Source of the DNA: Deltaproteobacteria bacterium
Lineage (GTDB): Bacteria > Desulfobacterota > Desulfobacteria > Desulfobacterales > C00003060
DNA: 38,020 nt
Assembly (NCBI GenBank): GCA_016930875.1
Contig: JAFGFW010000085.1
Span: 1 to 38,020, forward strand
Direction: 5' to 3'
Shown: positions 26,091 to 34,337 of the stretch, piece after piece
Layout: the number at the start of each line of letters is the position of its first letter
Position numbering within the stretch: position 1 is the first letter of the stretch
Made by a program: the position numbers and the translations under genes
The notes under the pieces: generated by a model
The model's database searches: none
The model's input: the letters and a program-made list of their open reading frames with translations, nothing else
What the model was told of the DNA's origin: nothing

Positions 26091-26864
26091 TTGCAGCCGT
26101 TAGTCCTTAAGATTTTCGTCTTTTCCTTCGGCATGTGTGTCGGTAGTTTCCTCAACGTGTGCATTCACCGTCTTCCCCGATCACTCTCCCTGATCCACCC
26201 TCGATCCATGTGTCCTGTCTGCGGGGCCAGAATCGCCTTTTACGATAACATTCCGGTCTTGAGTTATCTTTGGCTTCGGGGACGGTGTCGCCACTGCCAA
26301 GCGGCAATATCCTCGAGATATCCCGTGGTTGAGCTTGCTGCGGGCCTGTTTGCAGTTGCGATCTTCATCAGATACGGCCTGGCCTGGGAAGCCTTTTGTT
26401 TGTATGTCCTGGTGGCTGCGCTGCTCGTCATTACGTTCATAGATATCGATCATCAAATCATTCCGGACGTAATTACTTATCCGGGCATTGTCCTCGGATT
26501 CCTTTCTTCCTTTGTGACAGGGCACATCACTTACAAAGATTCCCTTATGGGGATTTTCTTGGGTGGAGGCATCCTCTTGTTGGTTGCCTCAGCGTACTAT
26601 TATCTCACCAAAAAAGAGGGTATGGGCGGTGGGGATGTCAAGCTTCTTGCCATGATTGGGGCATTTTTGGGGTGGAAAGGGGCCGTTTTTACCATTTTTG
26701 TTGGCTCAGCCGTTGGAACCGTCCTGGGCATAGCCGTGGCTCTGCGCACGCAAAGCGGACGAAAAACGGTGGTCCCCTTTGGGCCATTTCTTAGCCTGGG
26801 AGCCTTGCTTTACTTGTTTCACGGGCCGGAAATAGTGGACTGGTACATGGCCTTAATGAGGTAG
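26091..26864 (+). CDS. Prepilin peptidase / N-methyltransferase (type IV leader peptidase, A24)
   Basis: The 257-residue membrane protein has the PilD layout: 'GSFLNVCIHRLPR' at the N-terminus, a zinc-binding double CxxC (CPVCGARIAFYDNIP...CRHC), the catalytic Asp in 'FIDIDHQIIPD' and the second Asp in 'GGGDVKLLAMIG'. It cleaves and N-methylates type IV prepilins and pseudopilins. The start is a TTG with AGGAGG four bases upstream; the next Met is too far inside the first helix. It is probably the processing partner of the GAF-PilB system at 2577, although the genes are 21 kb apart. Confidence 0.93.
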   Translation: MQPLVLKIFVFSFGMCVGSFLNVCIHRLPRSLSLIHPRSMCPVCGARIAFYDNIPVLSYLWLRGRCRHCQAAISSRYPVVELAAGLFAVAIFIRYGLAWEAFCLYVLVAALLVITFIDIDHQIIPDVITYPGIVLGFLSSFVTGHITYKDSLMGIFLGGGILLLVASAYYYLTKKEGMGGGDVKLLAMIGAFLGWKGAVFTIFVGSAVGTVLGIAVALRTQSGRKTVVPFGPFLSLGALLYLFHGPEIVDWYMALMR

Positions 26865-26870
26865 CAGCCT

Positions 26871-28388
26871 TTGAAAACCTTCAGGCCCGGACTCCGGACC
26901 CAAATCTTGCTGAGCTTGACCCTGCTTCTAGTCGCTGCCATGATCTCGACCAGCTTCGTTGTCACACGGATCAGGGAACGGGACCTGCTTCAGCACAAGG
27001 TGGCTGACGGAAAGGCAGTGGTTAAAAAGATGCAGTTGGCCATTAAAGAGCTATCAAGAGGCCAAGGGCCACCCCCTTTGGAACTTGTCAGGGAACGCCT
27101 TAGAAACGGCGCCACATGGATGGCCCCCTCCAGGCTATTCGGACAGATCATTGTGATGGGAAGAGACGGCACGCTGTGGGTGGGCAACCAAGGTCCGGAT
27201 CGGTCTGTAAAGCCTGGCGACCCTGAAATCGCCTCGGTCCTGCGCACGGGAAAAGGGACCACCCGGATATCCAGAAACCGCGGTATCCTCACCGTTACAG
27301 CGCCCCTTTTTGCCGGGGGGCGATCCATCGCGGCTATACAGGTACCTGTTCGTATTGACAGGGTTGTACACGGGTTGAGACGGGCGCAACAGCTCATCTG
27401 GTTTTACATAGGGCTAAATGTCTTTGTCCTCCTTGTCTTTGGAACCTTTCTCCTTTCGAGAATGGTAATACGCCCTATCAAACGTCTTGTTAAGACCGCC
27501 GATCACTTTGAAGACACGCAACGGTTCTCACATGAAACGGAGGCTAATCACAGCGAGATTGCCCACCTCGCCATATCTCTTAACCGGATGCTCAAACGCC
27601 TGGCTGAGAACAAGAAGCAGATGGAGGCGCAGATCCGTTCCCTGAAACAGGCAAACGAGGAAATTCTGCGCTCAGAAAAGCTCTCTTCCGTAGGCAGACT
27701 TGCCGCAGGTATGGCACACGAAGTTGGCAATCCCATTGGAGCAATCCTGGGGTACGCCAATCTCCTGAGAACTCACGTGGAAAAAAACCAAGAGGCAAGA
27801 GACTTTCTCGCACGGATCGAAAAAGAGATTGCCAGGATTGACACAATCGTCCGGGAACTTCTCGATTTCTCGAGACCATCGCCTGGCTCCTCCGTCCCTG
27901 TCGATGTCAATGCCCTGGTCTCAGAAAGCGCTGCTTTTTTTTCTCACCAAAAACTCACGAGTTCTGTTGAAATTGAAACCTGCCTGGAGGAAAATATAAG
28001 GATGGTGTGGGCCAACCCGGACCAACTTAAGCAGGTCTTGATTAACCTCATGTTAAACGCAAATGACGCAATGGAAAAAGGTGGCCGTATCACCATTGCC
28101 GCCAGTCAGACCCTTTGGCCTGGGGCAAGAGAGAAAAGTCCTGACAAGGGCTCGGCAGGGTTTGCCCAGATCGCTGTTTCTGACACAGGCAAGGGGATCC
28201 CCAAATCCAAACTCAACGACGTCTTTGACCCCTTTTACACCACAAAACCTCCGGGCAAAGGCACCGGCCTTGGGCTCGCCATCAGTCTTCGCATTGTTGA
28301 GGCTTTTGGCGGCGCCATCAGCGTGGAAAGCGTTGAGGGGAAGGGAAGCACCTTTAAAATCAGACTGCCCTTGGAGCGCAGAGTATGA
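26871..28388 (+). CDS. Membrane sensor histidine kinase (NtrB/ZraS-like)
   Basis: The protein has 505 residues: TM1 (about 11-31), a periplasmic sensor domain of about 140 residues, TM2 (about 175-195), HAMP (about 196-250), a HisKA domain with H283 in 'GMAHEVGNPIGAI', and a HATPase with the N box 'NLMLNANDAME', 'DTGKGIP' and 'GKGTGLGLAI'. This HisKA subtype usually partners NtrC-like sigma-54 regulators. No response regulator is adjacent. TTG start with GAGGT eight bases upstream, overlapping the end of the prepilin peptidase gene. The last codons overlap alr by four bases (ATGA). Confidence 0.9.
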   Translation: MKTFRPGLRTQILLSLTLLLVAAMISTSFVVTRIRERDLLQHKVADGKAVVKKMQLAIKELSRGQGPPPLELVRERLRNGATWMAPSRLFGQIIVMGRDGTLWVGNQGPDRSVKPGDPEIASVLRTGKGTTRISRNRGILTVTAPLFAGGRSIAAIQVPVRIDRVVHGLRRAQQLIWFYIGLNVFVLLVFGTFLLSRMVIRPIKRLVKTADHFEDTQRFSHETEANHSEIAHLAISLNRMLKRLAENKKQMEAQIRSLKQANEEILRSEKLSSVGRLAAGMAHEVGNPIGAILGYANLLRTHVEKNQEARDFLARIEKEIARIDTIVRELLDFSRPSPGSSVPVDVNALVSESAAFFSHQKLTSSVEIETCLEENIRMVWANPDQLKQVLINLMLNANDAMEKGGRITIAASQTLWPGAREKSPDKGSAGFAQIAVSDTGKGIPKSKLNDVFDPFYTTKPPGKGTGLGLAISLRIVEAFGGAISVESVEGKGSTFKIRLPLERRV

Positions 28389-29521
28389 TAGCAAACGAGG
28401 TAATCGTCGACCTGGGCGCCATCAGGAACAATTTCTTTGAGATCAAGCGATTGGCAGGCCCCGGGAGCCGCGTCATCGCCGTCATTAAGTCAGATGCCTA
28501 TGGGCACGGCATGATCCCAGTGGCCCAAATCCTTGAGTCATCAGGCGTTGATTCCTTTGGGGTATTTGAACTGGAAGAGGCCTTGGACCTGAGAAAGGCC
28601 CATTGCAACATCCCGATTTTACTTATGAAGGGCATCACTGCGGATGAAGTTTCAGCCGCTGTTGAAAAAAGGCTCACGGTGGCTCTTTTTCAACAGGACA
28701 TAGCGGAAAAACTCTCCGGGACGGCCCTTAAACAAGGCACGGTCACTCCGGTCCATGTGAAGATAGACACTGGCATGGGGCGCCTGGGCGTGCCATGGGA
28801 AGATGCGTCAGATTTCCTGCAAGGCCTTTTGTCCTTAAACGGTCTTTTGCTCGAAGGGATATTTTCGCACTGTGCTGTCGCCGATGTGCCCGATCACCCC
28901 TTCACGGATGAGCAGATTGGCAGATTCTTACAGGTAGTCAAAAAGAGCAAACAACTTGGGGTGTGCTCCCAGGCGGTTCATCTTGCAAACAGCGGCGCTC
29001 TTTTGGCAAAAAAGGGCATTGATCTCGGCATGGTGCGGCCCGGCATACTCCTCTACGGATCGCCGCCCGCTGAAGGCTTGGCTGGGGCAGATTCCTTCAA
29101 GCCGGCCATGACCTTCAAATCCAGGGTAACTCAGGTAAAAAAAGTCCCCGCCGGCGCCTCCATCAGTTACGGTTGTACCTACAGAACCCGCTCAACTTCT
29201 ACCATTGCCACTGTCCCTGTAGGCTACGATGACGGATACAGCCGAATGCTCTCAAACAAAGGAGAAGTGCTCATCCATGGGAAAAGAGTGCCCATCGTGG
29301 GTCGTGTTTGCATGAACCTGACCATGGTGGATGTGTCTTCACTGGACGGTGTCTCCGTGGGCGATGAGGTGGTTCTTTTGGGAGCCCAGGGAAAAGAGCG
29401 GATAACTGCCGAAGAGCTGGCAAGAAAAATCGGAACCATTAGCTACGAAGTCTACTGCATGATCGGAAAAAACAACCGTCGTGTCCATGTGGATTCACAG
29501 AAAAGACAACAAATCATATAA
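28385..29521 (+). CDS. alr: Alanine racemase
   Basis: The 378-residue fold-III PLP enzyme has the cofactor Lys35 in 'VIAVIKSDAYGHG' and the catalytic Tyr262 in 'ISYGCTYRT'. Also conserved are 'HVKIDTGMGRLG' and 'VGRVCMNLTMVDVS'. It makes D-alanine for peptidoglycan. The ATG overlaps the kinase stop codon, so translation is likely coupled. Confidence 0.95.
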   Translation: MIANEVIVDLGAIRNNFFEIKRLAGPGSRVIAVIKSDAYGHGMIPVAQILESSGVDSFGVFELEEALDLRKAHCNIPILLMKGITADEVSAAVEKRLTVALFQQDIAEKLSGTALKQGTVTPVHVKIDTGMGRLGVPWEDASDFLQGLLSLNGLLLEGIFSHCAVADVPDHPFTDEQIGRFLQVVKKSKQLGVCSQAVHLANSGALLAKKGIDLGMVRPGILLYGSPPAEGLAGADSFKPAMTFKSRVTQVKKVPAGASISYGCTYRTRSTSTIATVPVGYDDGYSRMLSNKGEVLIHGKRVPIVGRVCMNLTMVDVSSLDGVSVGDEVVLLGAQGKERITAEELARKIGTISYEVYCMIGKNNRRVHVDSQKRQQII

Positions 29522-29647
29522 TCGTTCCAAGATCTCGTACGTTGCCACTCTCGGCAGCACTATGATCTGGAAGAAGGTCCTGAATTTCAGCCAAGAATGA
29601 TACCCAAGAGACTTCAAGGCTAAAGGCAGGGGCCAAATGTCAATTTA

Positions 29648-31414
29648 TCACCATCGTCCCGGAAATGCGCCCAGAGGGAGGCGCAGGACAAAAGTTGTAC
29701 CTTTTTTCAACTCGCTGTGGCATTCAATGGTGCCGCGGTGAGCCTCCACGATCGTCTTGACCACTGACAACCCGAGGCCCGTACCTTTTTTGCCTTTGGT
29801 AGTAAAGAAGGGGTCGAACATCTGTTCCAAGATCTCTGGTGCCACGCCGAGCCCAGTATCTTCTATCATAACCACAAGGTTCTGCTCTTCAATCCTTCCT
29901 TCAATGCTTATCTTTCCGGGACCGCCTACGGCTTCTAAAGCGTTTTTGACCAGATTGTTCAAGGTCTGGTACATGAGACGGGTATCTATGTTGACAGGTG
30001 GCAGGTCGGAGGGCCAGTTGAGGTCAAGCTGGATTCCATTTTGTTTTGCATTGGCCTGATGGACAAACAGGACCTCACGAATAGTCTTGTCTATTGACAC
30101 CCTTTCCAGGTGTACGTCCGGTTTTTTGGCAAATTGTAAGAAATCATGAATGAAATGCCTGACCCGCTTTGAGTCTTTTTCCAATACATGCAGGGCATTT
30201 TCTCCTTTTTGGCTGAGGCCTTCACCCTTTAGAATGGCCAGAGTCAACCCTACGTTATTGAGAAGATTTCCCACCTCGTGGGTGACCTTGCTGGAGGTCG
30301 TGCCCAGGATGGCCAAATTCTTTGAATGTGCCAGTTCCCTGGCTGTCTCAACTTCACGCCTTATGAATGTCTTGAGCGAATCTGTCATCTCATTAAAAGC
30401 CAGGGCCAGATCGCCGATTTCGTCATGGGAGTCAACAGACGCCCTCTGATCAAGGTCTCCCTGACCGATTCTTTCAACCTGGCGGTGAAGGGTGTGAATA
30501 GGGGTAAGGAAATGCCTTACCCGATGCCACCCGAGGAGGATGGCCAAAAGGCAGATCAAACATGTTATGAGGATACCCCAGCGAATATTCTGGTATAAGT
30601 ATGCATAGATCTCCGGGTAGGCCTGGCTTAAGACAATCACCCAATCAAGATCCGGAATACGGTAGCCCAGGCAGTGGAGTTTGGTTTCGTCCTTTTCTTC
30701 AACCCAGACCACGGGCGTACTGGAAGTGCGGAGTTTTTTCAGGACGCCTGATGCTTCTTCCGGACGCCCCCTGACCACGCGGTCCATTTCCATGTGGCCG
30801 ATGAACTGTCCTGACAAATCCATGATAGCCACTTGGCCTGTGTCGCCTACTTTGACCCCCTCCAACACATCCCACACTGACTTCAGGTTAAATTCACCCC
30901 AGAGGACTTCCTTGACCTCGCCGAGGTGCAGTATTGGGGCGGCTACATGGATATAAGGGATATTTTCTTTTGTCCACATGACACCGGAAATGGCCCTTTT
31001 GCCTGTCAGTGCCTTTCTAAAGGTCCCGCTTTGGCTAAAGTTTACGTCTCCTTTTTCCCGGCCAACCGATATGACCTCCTTCCCTTGTGTGGAAATCAAA
31101 GACATAGACATGAATTCCGTTGCTGTATGACTAAAAGCTGCAATGGCCATCTCCTTTTGCCATCGATTCAGTTTAGTGGCAGCTATGACCCAGGCCAGGC
31201 CCTCTAAACCTTTTTGTGCATTTCTCATGAAAAGGCGGATCTCGCCTGCAGAGCTTTTGATGATATTTTCGTAATCCGTGTTTATGGTTTTCTGAAAGTG
31301 GGTATAAGTCGTCCAAGAAAGGATGATGCCGGTCATGGTGATGGATAGGACAAGAAAAGGCAGGACAAAGAGGAGAACCTTATAGATGAGTTTTGTCTTT
31401 TTGTAGGCGTTCAC
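29648..31414 (-). CDS. Membrane sensor histidine kinase with extracytoplasmic Cache-type sensor
   Basis: The protein has 588 residues: TM1 (about 12-32), a large periplasmic region of about 240 residues with Cache-like strand patterns ('GKEVISVGREKGDVNFSQSGTFRKAL', 'YIHVAAPIL', 'GDTGQVAIMDLSGQFIGH'), TM2 (about 275-295), HAMP, phospho-acceptor H379 in 'SKVTHEVGNLLNNVG', and a HATPase with 'NNLVKNALEAVGG' and 'GKKGTGLGLSVV'. No receiver-domain partner is in the window. The GTG start lies inside the left arm of a dispersed repeat (31409-31426), and no strong ribosome site is visible, so the 5' end may have been reshaped. It is the last gene of the peptide region. Confidence 0.88.
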   Translation of the reverse strand: MNAYKKTKLIYKVLLFVLPFLVLSITMTGIILSWTTYTHFQKTINTDYENIIKSSAGEIRLFMRNAQKGLEGLAWVIAATKLNRWQKEMAIAAFSHTATEFMSMSLISTQGKEVISVGREKGDVNFSQSGTFRKALTGKRAISGVMWTKENIPYIHVAAPILHLGEVKEVLWGEFNLKSVWDVLEGVKVGDTGQVAIMDLSGQFIGHMEMDRVVRGRPEEASGVLKKLRTSSTPVVWVEEKDETKLHCLGYRIPDLDWVIVLSQAYPEIYAYLYQNIRWGILITCLICLLAILLGWHRVRHFLTPIHTLHRQVERIGQGDLDQRASVDSHDEIGDLALAFNEMTDSLKTFIRREVETARELAHSKNLAILGTTSSKVTHEVGNLLNNVGLTLAILKGEGLSQKGENALHVLEKDSKRVRHFIHDFLQFAKKPDVHLERVSIDKTIREVLFVHQANAKQNGIQLDLNWPSDLPPVNIDTRLMYQTLNNLVKNALEAVGGPGKISIEGRIEEQNLVVMIEDTGLGVAPEILEQMFDPFFTTKGKKGTGLGLSVVKTIVEAHRGTIECHSELKKGTTFVLRLPLGAFPGRW

Positions 31415-31619
31415 AGGTTCAGGGTTACCTTATGTTTTGTTGGGTCAACGCTATATAAAGCTCACTTTGGACTTCTGTGCAAGACCATTTTGCATACCAA
31501 TTCAGCCGTCGCAGCCGCTTTGGCGAAGTCGGCAGAAAACAAACAAGCTCCCATCCCCCACGAATCAACGGTTTAGAGTATCGGTGAACTCTGAACCTCT
31601 GAACCCGTGAACGGTAACC
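31409..31619. repeat. Inverted-repeat element between the kinase and MFS genes
   Basis: The left arm GTTCACAGGTTCAGGGTT (31409-31426) and right arm CGGTGAACTCTGAACC...CCCGTGAACGGTAACC (31582-31619) form an inverted pair; TTCACAGGTTCAG matches the complement of CTGAACCCGTGAA with one mismatch. The same arms lie almost end to end at 1586-1642. The roughly 155 bases between the arms hold no gene. Most of the 230-base gap is therefore repeat. Confidence 0.6.
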
Positions 31620-31644
31620 GGGAAGCCTTGCGACGCTTTCTTGT

Positions 31645-32853
31645 CTAGCCTATGGACATCTTCTTGAAAGGCATAGCGCCTGTTGTCAGAAGGGATGCCC
31701 ACAGCAAGACCAAAGACGCAGCGAGCAGAAGGGGTTGGGGACCCCACAGGCTTAAGACAAGGGCGCTGATTAATGTGGCTCCCAAATAGCAGACCCCTCT
31801 GTATGCGGTTAAGATGGATATGGTTTTCCCCATGTGGGCCTTGGGGCTGGTTTGCTGGATAAGGCTTTCCAAAAAGATATGTGCCAGCGTTAGTCCGCAG
31901 CCAAATAGAATCATCAGCAAGGCAATCTGGATGTAAGTTGTGAGGTGACCGAGAATGGCCATGCCCCCTGCGAGGATCAAAAATGTAAGAGAAAGAATCG
32001 ATTTGGGCCTGAAAGTCGATGACCACCTGGGCAACAGGAAGGTCGCCAGACAGGAACCAGCCTGAAACCCCGAAAGGATCAACCCCCAATCAGCAATATT
32101 GCTGCCAAAGTTTGACTTGAACAAGATGGGTAGGCCAATATTCAATACACCTCCTCCCAGAAGCACAAACCCGAAGATAAGAAAATAGGCCCTGAGGTTA
32201 TGATTCTTTCTAAAAGGCTCCCTGTACTTAAAGAGCAAAGACTCCTCGCCCCCAGCTCCCTCTGCACTGCGGCCGGACCCATCATGGACATCAGCGAATT
32301 TCGGCAGCCCGCAGAGGGCGCAGGCCGAGAGCATAAGAAGGGCGCCGGCCAGCCCCAGAGCGACTCCCTGACCAGCTTTCAAAACCACCCAGCCGATAAG
32401 ACAGGGCCCGCAGATGCTGCCGGCGAGCGACACCCTTTCGTTCAGGGCATTAAAGGCGATGATTTGTTTCTTGGGTATCAACAGAGGGGTCACGGAAAGA
32501 CGTCCGATGTGGAAAAAAAGTGAACCCACCGTAAAAAGAAGGTAGGCAGGCAGGATGATCCAGGGAGATGATTGAAGGACAAGCAATCCCACCAGAGCGC
32601 ATTTTCCCACATTGACCATGGTGAGCCACTTTCTGACCCCCACCCGATCCATCCAAAGACCTGCCAGGGGGCTCATGAGGATAGAAGGGGTTTGCTGAAC
32701 CAGGCAAAGCACTACGAGATTCGACAAAGCATTCTCTCCCTTAAAGATCAGCACGTCAAGCAGGGTTAGGCCCACGAACTGGTTTGCCAGATCGGCCAGG
32801 AGATCGGCTGAGATGATGAGATACTTCGGGGCAATCCGGTCAGTGGGTCTCAC
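31645..32853 (-). CDS. MFS transporter, probable exporter of the modified peptide
   Basis: The 402-residue polytopic protein has an MFS pattern of about twelve helices, with the loop 2-3 signature 'GLWMDRVGVRKWLTMVNVGK'. It resembles EntS-like exporters of small secondary products. The GTG start overlaps the stop of the radical SAM gene (GTGA), a strong sign of coupled translation, so export of the maturase product is a reasonable inference. The real substrate is unknown. Confidence 0.82.
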   Translation of the reverse strand: MRPTDRIAPKYLIISADLLADLANQFVGLTLLDVLIFKGENALSNLVVLCLVQQTPSILMSPLAGLWMDRVGVRKWLTMVNVGKCALVGLLVLQSSPWIILPAYLLFTVGSLFFHIGRLSVTPLLIPKKQIIAFNALNERVSLAGSICGPCLIGWVVLKAGQGVALGLAGALLMLSACALCGLPKFADVHDGSGRSAEGAGGEESLLFKYREPFRKNHNLRAYFLIFGFVLLGGGVLNIGLPILFKSNFGSNIADWGLILSGFQAGSCLATFLLPRWSSTFRPKSILSLTFLILAGGMAILGHLTTYIQIALLMILFGCGLTLAHIFLESLIQQTSPKAHMGKTISILTAYRGVCYLGATLISALVLSLWGPQPLLLAASLVLLWASLLTTGAMPFKKMSIG

Positions 32854-34175
32854 GCTGCTATCTTCAAGGCCGCATTCTCTTGGCGTTCCTGAAAAGAGAC
32901 GGCTGAAGCCATTTCCCTGATGTATTCTTCCAGAAAAAGGCGCTGTATCTCTTCATGGCAATCGATGCCGTTGAAACCGTTCCCCTTTATCAGGGCCTGC
33001 AAGCGGCAGCCGCCCATGCATATGGGCAAGATGGGGCATTTGTTCAGGCATTTGTCGGGCAGCTTTCGTTTCAGAAGTTCTGATTCTGCCACAAAGTCGA
33101 TCCCTGTTGTGACATGTCCATAGGCCATTTCCCCGCCTTGCAGCGATGGGCAGGGGATGATGGAACCGTCTGCATCAAAGACAAATCTTGCCCGAAAATC
33201 GGCCATGCAGGCATTGGAAGGGACCTCATCATCCTGGGGGAAGCCTCGTTTTTGGGCCTCTTCTGTGAGATAGAGCAATATCCTGGGATCGCCTGTGCCG
33301 GATTGAAAGGGGCTTTTTCCCCTTCTGGGCAGGATCGGGTTAAAGGTGACGTCCTCAATTGCAATGCCACGTTCGACAAAATCGTCCAGCATCTCCGGAT
33401 AACCCAGGAAATCAAAGGCGCCACTGTCATACTGGCATTCAATGCTAATGGGAATCATCCCGGAGACAGCCTCAAGGTTTTGCAAAATCACTTCATAGGT
33501 CTTGCCATTGCTCTTTGAGGGCCTCAGAATATCGTGAACAGCAGCAGGCCCTGCCAGGCTGACCCGAAGACCTGTGAGTCCCACCTCCTTCATGTCTGCA
33601 ATGATAGACGGCCTGATGAGCGTGCCATTGGTGGTGATGACAAAGCCGTATTCAATCCCCCTTCCCAGGCAGTAATAAAATCGCCTGGCAGCGCTGTCCA
33701 GGATGATCTTGGAATTGAGTAGCGGCTCGCCACCGAGGTAGTCGTCCTCAACCTTTTGAGGGTTCTTTTCCTCAATGGTCTCAATGTAGAACCGGTCCAT
33801 GGCCCGCGCTGTCTCAGGGGACATCTCTTTGGCCTCAGGATCGAGGATACAGTATTGACACTGGTTGTTGCATTTGCGGGTCACCAGGACCTTTGATTTT
33901 AGTGTGCTGAAATCATGGACGTATTGCTGCATCCAGGTCTCGAACAACATGGTTTCGTCCGTGGTGTCCCTTACCAGGAATCCCTGGTCACAAAGGACGT
34001 CCATGGCAGCAGGATCAGCCGGCGCCACTGGATCGCTCAGGGCGTAGGACCACTGTCTTTCAGGGATAAGGACAAGGGCCCGGGTCATGGTGTGATAAAG
34101 GGCCAAGAACTCTTCGCCCCCTCTTTTTTCAACAGGCACCGCTATGGTGAATCTCGACTTGTTGAGCAAAGACAT
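32850..34175 (-). CDS. Radical SAM/SPASM peptide maturase
   Basis: The protein has 441 residues. The N-terminal 90 residues may form a winged-helix peptide-recognition element (RRE-like). The radical SAM core has C102/C106/C109 in 'TRKCNNQCQYC' and 'YLGGEPLL' near 147. The C-terminal SPASM domain has seven cysteines (C323, C342, C376, C380, C386, C390, C406; CLNKCPILPICMGGC), enough for two auxiliary 4Fe-4S clusters. Such enzymes install thioether, C-C or other crosslinks in ribosomal peptides. GGAG lies eight bases before the ATG. A 30-residue Cys-rich peptide gene lies 69 bases upstream on the same strand and is the likely substrate. The exact modification cannot be told. Confidence 0.9.
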   Translation of the reverse strand: MSLLNKSRFTIAVPVEKRGGEEFLALYHTMTRALVLIPERQWSYALSDPVAPADPAAMDVLCDQGFLVRDTTDETMLFETWMQQYVHDFSTLKSKVLVTRKCNNQCQYCILDPEAKEMSPETARAMDRFYIETIEEKNPQKVEDDYLGGEPLLNSKIILDSAARRFYYCLGRGIEYGFVITTNGTLIRPSIIADMKEVGLTGLRVSLAGPAAVHDILRPSKSNGKTYEVILQNLEAVSGMIPISIECQYDSGAFDFLGYPEMLDDFVERGIAIEDVTFNPILPRRGKSPFQSGTGDPRILLYLTEEAQKRGFPQDDEVPSNACMADFRARFVFDADGSIIPCPSLQGGEMAYGHVTTGIDFVAESELLKRKLPDKCLNKCPILPICMGGCRLQALIKGNGFNGIDCHEEIQRLFLEEYIREMASAVSFQERQENAALKIAA

Positions 34176-34201
34176 GTTGTCATCTCCTTACTAAGAAAGA
34201 G

Positions 34202-34226
34202 CCCCCAGGCACCCTGTGCCTGGGGG
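34202..34226 (-). terminator. Strong hairpin between peptide and maturase genes (attenuator or partial terminator)
   Basis: On the minus strand CCCCCAGGCAC, loop AGG, then GTGCCTGGGGG gives an eleven-pair GC-rich stem, followed by CTCTTTCTT, a weak T-rich tail. It would reduce read-through or protect the 3' end of a short peptide transcript, so that peptide exceeds enzyme. Arrangements like this are common after RiPP precursor genes. Confidence 0.65.
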
Positions 34227-34246
34227 AGTCCAATAGATGCTGGACT
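34227..34246 (-). terminator. Second hairpin overlapping the peptide stop codon
   Basis: AGTCCA and TGGACT pair across an eight-base loop on the minus strand, directly before the GC-rich hairpin; the stem overlaps the TAG stop (34245-34247). It is too weak to end transcription alone and may act with its neighbour. Confidence 0.4.
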
Positions 34247-34337
34247 AGTTCCGGGAAGTTGGGCACCATGACGCGCAGCAGCTCATTCCTGACTTTCCAG
34301 TCTTGTATGCCCCTTTCTTGACAATAATCAGTTTCAT
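34245..34337 (-). CDS. Cysteine-rich RiPP precursor peptide (30 aa)
   Basis: This short gene encodes a lysine-rich leader-like part (MKLIIVKKGAYKTGKSGM, residues 1-18) and a cysteine-rich tail (SCCASWCPTSRN, 19-30) with C20, C21 and C25. GGAAAGGGGG precedes the ATG at suitable spacing, and an in-frame stop lies 18-21 bases upstream, so no longer N-terminus is possible. The next gene on the strand is a radical SAM/SPASM maturase, followed by an exporter. The three cysteines, the Trp and the Ser/Thr are candidate crosslink sites. I cannot tie it to a named peptide family with certainty; it recalls the short Cys-rich targets of radical SAM enzymes reported in Geobacter-like bacteria. Confidence 0.75.
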   Translation of the reverse strand: MKLIIVKKGAYKTGKSGMSCCASWCPTSRN

